From contig DHJF01000038.1 of the NCBI GenBank assembly GCA_002404195.1, positions 3,165 to 14,801 on the forward strand: a DNA stretch of 11,637 nucleotides, written 5' to 3'. Positions 6,349-11,637 of the stretch are shown here, piece by piece (the first letter of the stretch is position 1; each line of letters begins with the position of its first letter). Made by a program: the position numbers and the translations under genes. The notes beneath the pieces are model-generated. The model was given only the letters and a program-made list of their open reading frames with translations, was not told the origin of the DNA and made no database searches. The DNA is from Candidatus Saccharibacteria bacterium UBA4727. Lineage in GTDB: Bacteria > Patescibacteriota > Saccharimonadia > Saccharimonadales > Saccharimonadaceae.

Positions 6349-7380
6349 ATTCAGCACTTCGCGAATAACCTGCGGCGTGACCGATGCAAGATGGTCAGCC
6401 GCTTGGTTAGTCGCCGCCAAGTAGCGGTCAACCAGCCACGTGCCAACTCTGTATAAACGCCAACGCTCGCCGGATTCTTTGTCGTAAAACGCCCAGCGTT
6501 GCCAGATTGGTACGTCGCCGTCGCTAGAGTTATAGGCAGTAGCGTCAATCCGAGTCAGTTCATCACACCACGCGGACAACTGATTGGCGTCTGTTGTTTG
6601 GTAATTGCCATACTCAGGCGCACCACCAAGCACATCACGTTCAAAAACAGTTGCCATGCCTTCATACAGCGCCGAGTCAAGACCAGAAAACTTGCCGGAC
6701 TGGACGGTAAAGCCCTGTGCGATATGAAAACATTCATGCAAAAACGTTTGACGCAAAAAGACGAGCTGCCTGTCTTTGTCGACATACTCCGTATCAAATG
6801 ACACGGTCATGATGTCGGGACTATAGGCCTGGCCACCGGTTCCTTGTTCGGGCACCAACCCCCAGTTATCAAAATAGATTTTCATCGCTGGCGGCAGATT
6901 TGGAAAATAGCGCCTTGCTTCGTCGTAATATGTCGCCAGTTTAGGTAACAGTGCTTTTTGTGGCATTAGCTCTGGCATATCGTGTATAACTTCAATGGAG
7001 CTAAATCGTTGCATGACCTGCACTTCAATTGCCAGCACTCCATAGCGCTGCTGGTCTTCAGCGGAGTAAAACTTTTCGTATTCTGCCGCAGCGACCTCGG
7101 CGGTGGGTGCCGTGGGGATAACATTGCGGAACCCTTCACTCGTTACCATTTCAAAAAATGAGGCATACCGGCGAATAGCAATAATACGGACGCGCGCTTG
7201 ATTAGCTGGGCCATCATGCAAGATACCCTTCTCGTCACGGGTATCGCGGCGTAGGACCACCGTATCATCAATGGCATAGTCAGCAAACTTACCTTTATTG
7301 AGGCGGCCTTCGATCGTCTTACGACCATCGATAATGGCGTCAAGTAAGCTCGATTCTCGTCCGGAGTGCCATACTGTCAT
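6340..7380 (-). CDS. ASCH domain fused to a DUF2268-like HExxH metallopeptidase
   Basis: The 346-residue protein has two parts. Residues 1-122 look like an ASCH domain, a beta-barrel of the PUA-like fold that binds RNA or modified nucleosides: DGRKTIEGRLNKGKF (18-32), ARVRIIAIRRYASFFEMV (62-79) and YGVLAIEV (113-120). Residues from about 125 to the end contain HECFH (215-219) and YEGMATVFERD (239-249), giving two zinc-binding His, a catalytic Glu216 and a likely third ligand Glu240, as in DUF2268-type zinc peptidases. No signal peptide or membrane segment is seen, so it is probably cytoplasmic. The ATG at 7380 is chosen because TATACT ends 6 nt before it; a start 14 codons further up would lie within the promoter. 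The function of the fusion is unknown. Confidence 0.75.
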   Translation of the reverse strand: MTVWHSGRESSLLDAIIDGRKTIEGRLNKGKFADYAIDDTVVLRRDTRDEKGILHDGPANQARVRIIAIRRYASFFEMVTSEGFRNVIPTAPTAEVAAAEYEKFYSAEDQQRYGVLAIEVQVMQRFSSIEVIHDMPELMPQKALLPKLATYYDEARRYFPNLPPAMKIYFDNWGLVPEQGTGGQAYSPDIMTVSFDTEYVDKDRQLVFLRQTFLHECFHIAQGFTVQSGKFSGLDSALYEGMATVFERDVLGGAPEYGNYQTTDANQLSAWCDELTRIDATAYNSSDGDVPIWQRWAFYDKESGERWRLYRVGTWLVDRYLAATNQAADHLASVTPQVIREVLNLA

Positions 7381-7386
7381 GTCTTT

Positions 7387-7392
7387 AGTATA
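7387..7392 (-). promoter_or_regulatory. -10 hexamer of the ASCH-peptidase gene (leaderless layout)
   Basis: TATACT on the minus strand is followed by 6 nt (AAAGAC) and then the ATG at 7380. There is no Shine-Dalgarno. The -35 position falls on the U-tract of the rpsO terminator and has no recognisable hexamer. Confidence 0.55.
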
Positions 7393-7409
7393 CAAGGAAT
7401 GTGATAATG

Positions 7410-7435
7410 AAAAACTCCGCAATTACTTGCGGAGT
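7410..7435 (-). terminator. rpsO terminator embedded in the end of the coding region
   Basis: On the minus strand ACTCCGCAA (7435-7427) pairs perfectly with TTGCGGAGT (7422-7414) around a GTAA loop, followed by TTTT. The 5' arm encodes the last residues of S15 (LRK), and the stop codon TAA (7425-7423) lies in the loop, reaching the first base of the 3' arm only afterwards. Confidence 0.85.
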
Positions 7436-7689
7436 CCGAGGGCGGCGACGGTTGCCTTGTATGCGTCGAAGTCTTTACGTTCGAGATACTTGAGCAAGCG
7501 CTTTCGTTTCCCTACCATCTGGATCAAACCGCGACGAGCCATGTGGTCGTGCTTGTTTGTCTGTAGGTGAAGGGTGATTTCTTTGATACGAGTCGTCAAA
7601 ACTGAGGCCTGTGCTTGTGGGCTACCGACGTCGGCTTTGTGGGTCTGTGTCAAAGCGAGTGCCTTGGCTTTATTATCTGGTGTAATCAT
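7423..7689 (-). CDS. rpsO: Small ribosomal subunit protein S15
   Basis: S15 binds 16S rRNA early in assembly of the 30S platform and contacts 23S rRNA in a subunit bridge. The 88 residues match the normal length of 88-89 and the family pattern: VGSPQAQASVLTTRI, then LHLQTNKHDHMARRGL carrying the conserved His/Asp/Arg rRNA contacts, then KRKRLLKYL. The ATG at 7689 is chosen over a TTG directly in front because it gives the standard MITPDNK-like start. It lies between truB and the ASCH-peptidase gene and has its own promoter and terminator, so it is a monocistronic unit rather than part of a truB-rpsO-pnp operon. Confidence 0.96.
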   Translation of the reverse strand: MITPDNKAKALALTQTHKADVGSPQAQASVLTTRIKEITLHLQTNKHDHMARRGLIQMVGKRKRLLKYLERKDFDAYKATVAALGLRK

Positions 7690-7697
7690 CAAGAGTC

Positions 7698-7726
7698 ATT
7701 ATAACAGGGTTAACCGAAGTTTTCAA
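7698..7726 (-). promoter_or_regulatory. rpsO promoter
   Basis: On the minus strand TTGAAA (7726-7721) and TATAAT (7703-7698) are spaced by 17 nt, close to the sigma-70 consensus. The -10 ends 8 nt before the ATG, so the leader is zero to two nucleotides long and there is no Shine-Dalgarno. The -35 starts 15 nt after the truB stop codon. Confidence 0.75.
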
Positions 7727-7741
7727 CAGGTAGGCACCCAA

Positions 7742-8401
7742 TTAGTCGCTGATGCCAAAATCTGCCAGTGATTTCGCATCCGCCACCTGATATTCGGCAA
7801 TCGATATTCGACGTAATGCCGTACAGTAGGCACCCGTGCCAAGCTGCTCACCAATATCGCTTGCCAGGGTGCGAATGTAGGTACCGCTGCTGACATGCGT
7901 GCGAATCTTCAGCTCTGGATAGGTATAGTCGACAATTTCGAGGCTGTGGACGGTGATGGTTCGCAGCGGAATCTCGACTTCTTTCCCCTCACGCGCTAGT
8001 TTATAGGCCCGCTGGCCGTCAATCTTAATAGCGCTAAAAATCGGCGGACGCTGCTGAATCTCGCCCGTAAAGCCCTTGATTGCCTCTTGGACGCGTTCCA
8101 GGCTCGGAACCGTATCTGATACTGCCGTCAGTTCGCCTTCGGTGTCGCCCGTCGTACTGGTTTGGCCGAGGTGAACCGTGGCCTCGTAGACTTTATCAAG
8201 CTTGGTGTAGTGGCCAGCGTTTTTGCACTCTTTGCCTACAACTAAGATCATCAGGCCGGTTGCAAAGGGGTCAAGCGTGCCCGTATGCCCGACCTTCACT
8301 TTTTTTTGCGCTTGGTTGGTCAGCACCCGGCGAACCCGGGCCACTACGCCAAAACTGGTCATCGCAGCTGGCTTGTCGATTAAAATAATTCCATCAGTCA
8401 T
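7742..8401 (-). CDS. truB: tRNA pseudouridine(55) synthase TruB, short form
   Basis: TruB makes pseudouridine 55 in the T-arm of tRNAs. The 219 residues start MTDGIILIDKPAAMTSFGVV, the family's N-terminal motif, with GHTGTLDPFATGLM at 38-51 (catalytic Asp44), QRPPIFSAIKIDGQRAYKLA and SSGTYIRTLASDIG. The protein ends shortly after the catalytic domain and lacks the C-terminal PUA-like region of the roughly 300-residue enzymes. The ATG at 8401 is chosen because the known N-terminal motif starts there and TATACT lies 7 nt upstream; a longer reading would cross the shared promoter into the divergent gene. The GGAGG-like purines in the 7-nt spacer are too close to the ATG to be a normal ribosome binding site. 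Confidence 0.93.
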   Translation of the reverse strand: MTDGIILIDKPAAMTSFGVVARVRRVLTNQAQKKVKVGHTGTLDPFATGLMILVVGKECKNAGHYTKLDKVYEATVHLGQTSTTGDTEGELTAVSDTVPSLERVQEAIKGFTGEIQQRPPIFSAIKIDGQRAYKLAREGKEVEIPLRTITVHSLEIVDYTYPELKIRTHVSSGTYIRTLASDIGEQLGTGAYCTALRRISIAEYQVADAKSLADFGISD

Positions 8402-8408
8402 TCCTACC

Positions 8409-8416
8409 AGTATACT
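8409..8416. promoter_or_regulatory. Palindromic -10 element shared by truB and the PIG-L gene
   Basis: AGTATACT is its own reverse complement. Read on the plus strand, TATACT (8411-8416) ends 6 nt before the ATG at 8423. Read on the minus strand, TATACT (8414-8409) ends 7 nt before the ATG at 8401. Only 21 nt separate the two start codons, so both mRNAs would be leaderless. No -35 is convincing on either side. Confidence 0.6.
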
Positions 8417-8422
8417 AGAGAT

Positions 8423-9109
8423 ATGAAAAAGATTATTATTGGTATCTTCGCCCACCCCGATGACGAAGCCTTTGGGCCGAGCGGCACACTGTTACTCGAG
8501 GTTAAAGCAGGTAGTGACGTGCACCTGATTACCCTGACGAACGGCGATGCCGGGACGAACCCTAACAACCACACCAGTCTTGGCGAACTACGCCTGAGCG
8601 AATGGCGCGCTGCCGGTGCGCTGATTGGGGCGACCAGTATGTACTTTTTGGGCTACCAGGACGGCGAGCTCCATAACAAGCATATGATTGAAGCCAGCCA
8701 GCGACTGAGCGATATCGTACAAACGATTGCCGAGCAGGCCCCTGCTGATTCCAGCATTGAATTTATAACCAATGATCTCAATGGCATCACCGGTCATATT
8801 GACCATATCGTGGCCGCACGCGCTGCCTGTTTTGTCTTCGATACCTTCAAGCAGCGCGACGCCCGCTTCTCGCGCATGCGCCTGGCCTGCATCCCACAGA
8901 CCAATCTGCCAACTAGCAACACTGATTGGCTGTTTATGGAGGCCGGTAGAACCGACCAAGAGATCGGTGAGACGGTCGACGCCAGACACCTACAACCAGA
9001 GATTATGGCAATCATCCGTGCTCACCACAGCCAGCGAGGTGATGGCGAGGGGCATATCGCCCGTCACGGCGACCAGCTAGGCATGAATTATTTTATCGTA
9101 CGCCAGTAA
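8423..9109 (+). CDS. PIG-L/LmbE-family zinc deacetylase
   Basis: The family removes acetyl groups from N-acetylglucosamine-containing molecules, for example GlcNAc-inositol in mycothiol synthesis or bacillithiol precursors. The 228 residues begin MKKIIIGIFAHPDDEAFGPS, with the zinc motif AHPDDE at 10-15 (His11, Asp14). LTNGDAG follows at 38-44, and GHIDH (124-128) supplies the third zinc ligand His128. No signal peptide is present, so the substrate is cytoplasmic. The ATG is fixed by a -10 hexamer 6 nt upstream. It is divergent from truB, sharing its promoter element, and ends 7 nt from the stop of the convergent DHH-like gene. No neighbouring thiol or sugar pathway gene helps fix the substrate. 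Confidence 0.9.
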   Translation: MKKIIIGIFAHPDDEAFGPSGTLLLEVKAGSDVHLITLTNGDAGTNPNNHTSLGELRLSEWRAAGALIGATSMYFLGYQDGELHNKHMIEASQRLSDIVQTIAEQAPADSSIEFITNDLNGITGHIDHIVAARAACFVFDTFKQRDARFSRMRLACIPQTNLPTSNTDWLFMEAGRTDQEIGETVDARHLQPEIMAIIRAHHSQRGDGEGHIARHGDQLGMNYFIVRQ

Positions 9110-9116
9110 GGTCGGC

Positions 9117-11021
9117 TTATTGCCCTGGAATCTGGAACTGGCCAGGATCGTTGGATGGTGGCGTCACTGGAGGTTGCGCAGGGCCAAACATTTCTTCTAG
9201 TTTCTCTGGAGGTAATGCACCTGCCGTTGGGCTCGGCACGGTCAGCTCTGGTAGTGGCGGTGGCAAAGTTGAGAAATCTGGTAATGGTGGCATTGCCGGC
9301 ATAACCGGTGGGTTCGTATCAGCGGCAAAGGCTGGTGCTTGGCTTGGCAACGCACCGTATTCCGGCGTTTGTTGCGGACCAAAGGCAGCTTCGACGGCCG
9401 CGCGAGCATCTTCGTGCGGTTGGCGGTTGGCGGTATCGAGTTCTGCTAAGGTCTGGTGTGGCGGCTCGATGGTCTGTGCATAGGCGGTAACCGCCGTGTC
9501 GCTTGTTGGCATTGACGACGGAGACGGAGCGGCGGCAAATGGATCTTGGACCGATGGCTCGTCGCTTGGCATCGAGGCAGCGCTCAGTGGCGACTGGAAG
9601 CTTGGAGCGGTGTCGGTGTAATCGCCATCGGTATGGTTCAGAATAGTTCGATTGCGATCGGCTTCAACGGCGCGGCGGTCATCTTCGGCGGCCTGTTCTG
9701 TCGTGGCGTTAAGCGTGCCGCCCATGGTTGGTGGCTCATCGACGGTTTTCCAGGCGTCGCCACTGACTGGCCCACTGAGTGGGGTTGGTACAGCAATCGG
9801 CTGAGCTGGCTGGAGCGGTTCCATAGCGTCGTGATCGAGCTCGGCTGAGGCATTAGCCAAGTCGGCTTGTAAGTCACTGACCGATGGTAATGCACTCGTC
9901 ACCGCGACGGGCGGCAAGGTGCTTGCCAGTTGCTCAGCGAGTTGCGCTTCGGCTGCGTCGGATTGTTCGGGCTGCAGCTGGCGAGCCAATTCGTCTTGAG
10001 CGGCCTGAGCGGCTTCGTTTTGGTTTTCGGCCGCGGTCTCGGCCGCGACTTCGTCAAGCGTACCCGACTTCTCGTGCGAAATGGACAGTGAGCCGTCAGG
10101 CTTTGGCGCTGCTTCTGCTGGAGTCTCAGTAGGTTGTTCTGTTATTTTTCGTTCGGTTGCAAGCTTTGTCGATTCGCCTTCGGAGAGATCAACGGTGCCG
10201 TCGCGATTCTCTGGCTCACTTGACTGTTCATTCGTGTCGGCCAATTTATTACCACCAATTTCATTGGCTTCTTCGAGTTTTGCGGCAATTAATTGCTGGT
10301 TTGCGCCGGCTGCCATCAAAGTAGCGGCCATAGTCATCACCCGTGAGCTGGTGCGACTGTTACTAAAGCGATCGGTTGCTGCCACGATACCCGTTAAAAA
10401 GGCGGTGGCAATCTGCTCGTCAAGACCCGCCTTGTCGCCCTTGAAGGCTTCAGCCAAACTGACAATCATTTCACTCAAGCTGCTGGCATTTTGGTCATGC
10501 CACGCCACGCTCCCAAGATCACTCTTAGTATCATCGATACTAATCGTCGCCACCGTCGCGTCGTGTAAAATCCGACCATGGGCTGATAAGGCGCTATCGA
10601 GGTTATCTTGCTGCTTGACGCCTAGTGCCAAGACTAATTCGACATTGTAGTCGCCTTGGCTAAACTCAAGGTCGTCACCGCTAATGGTCGTGCGGTAAGG
10701 GGTGATGAAAATCTTGACCACATCGCCGTCAACTTTATAGCGCAGGTGGTCGGCCTTCTCTTTATCGAGGGCAATAATAAAATCACGCAGGCTGTCGACC
10801 GTGTTTTCAAAGGTTTTTTCAGGGTCCAGGAACGTAATCGCTGGTGGAATTGCCCCACTAAAGACCGCGGTGGCATGCTTGTCCATCTTATTGAGCAGAA
10901 TGGTCAGGCCGAGCGCCGCACTCAATTCGTCAACCGACGGATTAGTACTGACGGTCACGAGAATGTTACTACTCGTTTTTACCTTTTCGACAATTTGCTG
11001 CTTGGCATTGCCATCATTCAT
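9117..11021 (-). CDS. Degenerate DHH/NrnA-like protein with long disordered tail
   Basis: Residues 1 to about 255 of the 634 follow the layout of DHH-family phosphoesterases (NrnA, RecJ-like): a first motif position NPSVDELSAALGLTILLNK (27-45) where active enzymes have a DADALGSxLAL-type Asp pair, an LVLALGV strand, IDDTKSD (162-168) where IDHH is expected, NASSLSEMIVSL (178-189), and TGIVAATDRFSN with an alanine-rich helix after it. The metal-binding His and several Asp are missing, so it is probably non-catalytic. From about 256 onward it is rich in Ala, Pro, Glu, Gln and Ser and predicted disordered, ending in proline-dense segments (PPLPDFSTLPPPLPEL). The block AEDDRRAVEA recurs as PHEDARAAVEA. 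AGGAAC (11032-11027) supports the start. Its function is unknown. Confidence 0.75.
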   Translation of the reverse strand: MNDGNAKQQIVEKVKTSSNILVTVSTNPSVDELSAALGLTILLNKMDKHATAVFSGAIPPAITFLDPEKTFENTVDSLRDFIIALDKEKADHLRYKVDGDVVKIFITPYRTTISGDDLEFSQGDYNVELVLALGVKQQDNLDSALSAHGRILHDATVATISIDDTKSDLGSVAWHDQNASSLSEMIVSLAEAFKGDKAGLDEQIATAFLTGIVAATDRFSNSRTSSRVMTMAATLMAAGANQQLIAAKLEEANEIGGNKLADTNEQSSEPENRDGTVDLSEGESTKLATERKITEQPTETPAEAAPKPDGSLSISHEKSGTLDEVAAETAAENQNEAAQAAQDELARQLQPEQSDAAEAQLAEQLASTLPPVAVTSALPSVSDLQADLANASAELDHDAMEPLQPAQPIAVPTPLSGPVSGDAWKTVDEPPTMGGTLNATTEQAAEDDRRAVEADRNRTILNHTDGDYTDTAPSFQSPLSAASMPSDEPSVQDPFAAAPSPSSMPTSDTAVTAYAQTIEPPHQTLAELDTANRQPHEDARAAVEAAFGPQQTPEYGALPSQAPAFAADTNPPVMPAMPPLPDFSTLPPPLPELTVPSPTAGALPPEKLEEMFGPAQPPVTPPSNDPGQFQIPGQ

Positions 11022-11063
11022 AAGATGTTCCTATTTTTATTTTATGCATTCGCGTTTGCAGTC

Positions 11064-11093
11064 ACTATACCATAAGTAGTTTGTAGACGTCAA
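11064..11093 (-). promoter_or_regulatory. Promoter of the DHH-like gene
   Basis: On the minus strand TTGACG (11093-11088) and TATAGT (11069-11064) are 18 nt apart, each five of six to consensus. The start would be near 11057, giving a leader of about 36 nt with an AGGAAC ribosome binding site. Confidence 0.65.
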
Positions 11094-11107
11094 TAACTTA
11101 CCCCCGC

Positions 11108-11180
11108 TTTACAAATCAGTCACTTTCCCCTATAATTGCACCTTGATTATATCTATAAATTTATAAGGTAAAGGAACTCC
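11108..11180 (+). promoter_or_regulatory. rpsT promoter and leader
   Basis: TTTACA (11108-11113), a 17-nt spacer and a perfect TATAAT (11131-11136) form the best consensus promoter in the window. The predicted 38-nt leader holds the palindrome TATAAATTTATA (11154-11165) and AAAGGA (11170-11175), 5 nt before the ATG. The palindrome sits close to the ribosome binding site and could affect translation, but a 12-nt A/T-only palindrome is weak evidence. Confidence 0.75.
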
Positions 11181-11597
11181 ATGCCAATTATCAAATCAGC
11201 TATTAAACGAGCCAAGCAAACCATCGTTCGCCGCGAGCGCAATGTCGGTATTAAACGTGACATCAAAGAAGCTACTAAAGCCTTTTTGTTGAGCCCAACC
11301 GCTGCCGGTTTATCAAAAGCTCACAGCGAGCTTGATACCGCTGTGAAAAAGAATCTTTTGAAGAAAAACACCGTTGCTCGCCGCAAAGCGCAGCTCGCGA
11401 AAATCGCCAAAGACGCTGGCGTCAAGCTTACTGCCGGTAAAGCAAAGACAACAGCTGCGAAGCCAGCCGTCAAAGCCGCTGCAAAACCTGCTGCCAAAGC
11501 AGCTCCAAAAGCTGCACCAAAAGCCGCTGCCACAAAACCTGCCGTTGCCAAAAAAGCACCAGCCAAAAAACCTGCTGCCAAAAAAGCAACAAAGTAG
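11181..11597 (+). CDS. rpsT: Small ribosomal subunit protein S20 with a Lys/Ala/Pro tail
   Basis: S20 is a helical primary binder of 16S rRNA at the base of the 30S body. Residues 1 to about 83 match the normal protein: MPIIKSAIKRAKQ, ERN at 19-21, and LDTAVKKNLLKKNTVARRKA near 51-70. After GVKLT the remaining 55 residues consist only of Lys, Ala, Pro, Thr, Val and Gly, with KAAP-type units, so the total of 138 is well above the usual 85-90. Such tails resemble the C-termini of histone H1 and H1-like bacterial proteins and should be positively charged and flexible. The reading frame is continuous to TAG. The gene has its own promoter and is followed after 18 nt by a terminator hairpin, so it is probably monocistronic. 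Confidence 0.93.
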   Translation: MPIIKSAIKRAKQTIVRRERNVGIKRDIKEATKAFLLSPTAAGLSKAHSELDTAVKKNLLKKNTVARRKAQLAKIAKDAGVKLTAGKAKTTAAKPAVKAAAKPAAKAAPKAAPKAAATKPAVAKKAPAKKPAAKKATK

Positions 11598-11615
11598 GTT
11601 ATTCTTTTCCTAAAA

Positions 11616-11637
11616 ATAGCTCCCCGCGGGGAGCTAT
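11616..11637 (+). terminator. rpsT terminator hairpin (cut by window edge)
   Basis: A 22-nt perfect palindrome with arms ATAGCTCCCCG and CGGGGAGCTAT begins 18 nt after the rpsT stop and runs to the last base. An A-run (11612-11616) precedes it; the expected U-tract would lie just outside the window. The A-run could also make it work for a gene arriving on the other strand. Confidence 0.7.

Noticed and set aside
7690..7692. TTG start one codon upstream of rpsO
   Set aside because: The adjacent ATG gives the standard S15 N-terminus, and neither has a Shine-Dalgarno to favour TTG.
8402..8455. 18-codon longer TruB start upstream of 8401
   Set aside because: It would run through the divergent promoter into the PIG-L coding region, and the TruB family N-terminus begins at the chosen ATG.
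10081..10650. 189-codon plus-strand open frame opposite the DHH-like gene
   Set aside because: Antisense to the real gene, serine/alanine-rich as expected from the reverse of its composition, with no promoter or ribosome binding site.
11321..11581. Hydrophobic Ala/Phe-rich minus-strand frame opposite rpsT, which looks like membrane segments
   Set aside because: The pattern is the direct complement of the Lys/Ala codons of the S20 tail (AAG/GCC read backwards); no start signals.

Overview
The window is a compact chromosomal segment (roughly half G+C, standard genetic code) that best fits a member of the Candidate Phyla Radiation, most likely Candidatus Saccharibacteria (TM7) or a close relative. 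This is inferred from gene content and protein style: an RNase J with a basic N-terminal extension, a short TruB without a PUA domain, a degenerate DHH-type protein with a long acidic/proline-rich tail, small P-loop kinase-like proteins, and very short intergenic gaps. No lineage marker such as 16S rRNA is present.

Layout. Positions 1-219 (-) hold the start of a zeta-toxin-like P-loop kinase cut by the window edge. Positions 237-2090 (-) are RNase J and 2353-4479 (-) are PNPase, the two main mRNA-decay nucleases. Between them lie a PNPase terminator, a good promoter and a structured RNase J leader. Positions 4604-5107 (-) encode a small protein with a broken P-loop start joined to a YunG-like domain. 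It follows an ITPase/Ham1-type house-cleaning gene (5112-5708, -). A Nudix gene with an altered Nudix box (5893-6348, +) is divergent from that pair and meets an ASCH-metallopeptidase fusion gene (6340-7380, -) tail to tail. Then come rpsO (7423-7689, -), truB (7742-8401, -) and, divergently, a PIG-L/LmbE-type deacetylase (8423-9109, +). The far end has a DHH-derived protein (9117-11021, -) divergent from rpsT (11181-11597, +), with a terminator hairpin at the edge.

The order truB - rpsO - pnp - rnj resembles a common bacterial RNA-metabolism cluster, but it is interrupted between rpsO and pnp by four accessory genes and broken into separately promoted units. Control signals fall into two classes. 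Six genes (zeta-like, ham1-like, ASCH-peptidase, rpsO, truB, PIG-L) have a -10 hexamer only 6-8 nt before the ATG and no usable Shine-Dalgarno, which predicts leaderless or near-leaderless mRNAs. Others (rnj, pnp, Nudix, DHH-like, rpsT) have leaders with purine-rich ribosome binding sites. RNase J and PNPase have the longer leaders of the decay genes and share a two-block leader motif that may link their control. No CRISPR array, insertion sequence, tRNA or rRNA was found.
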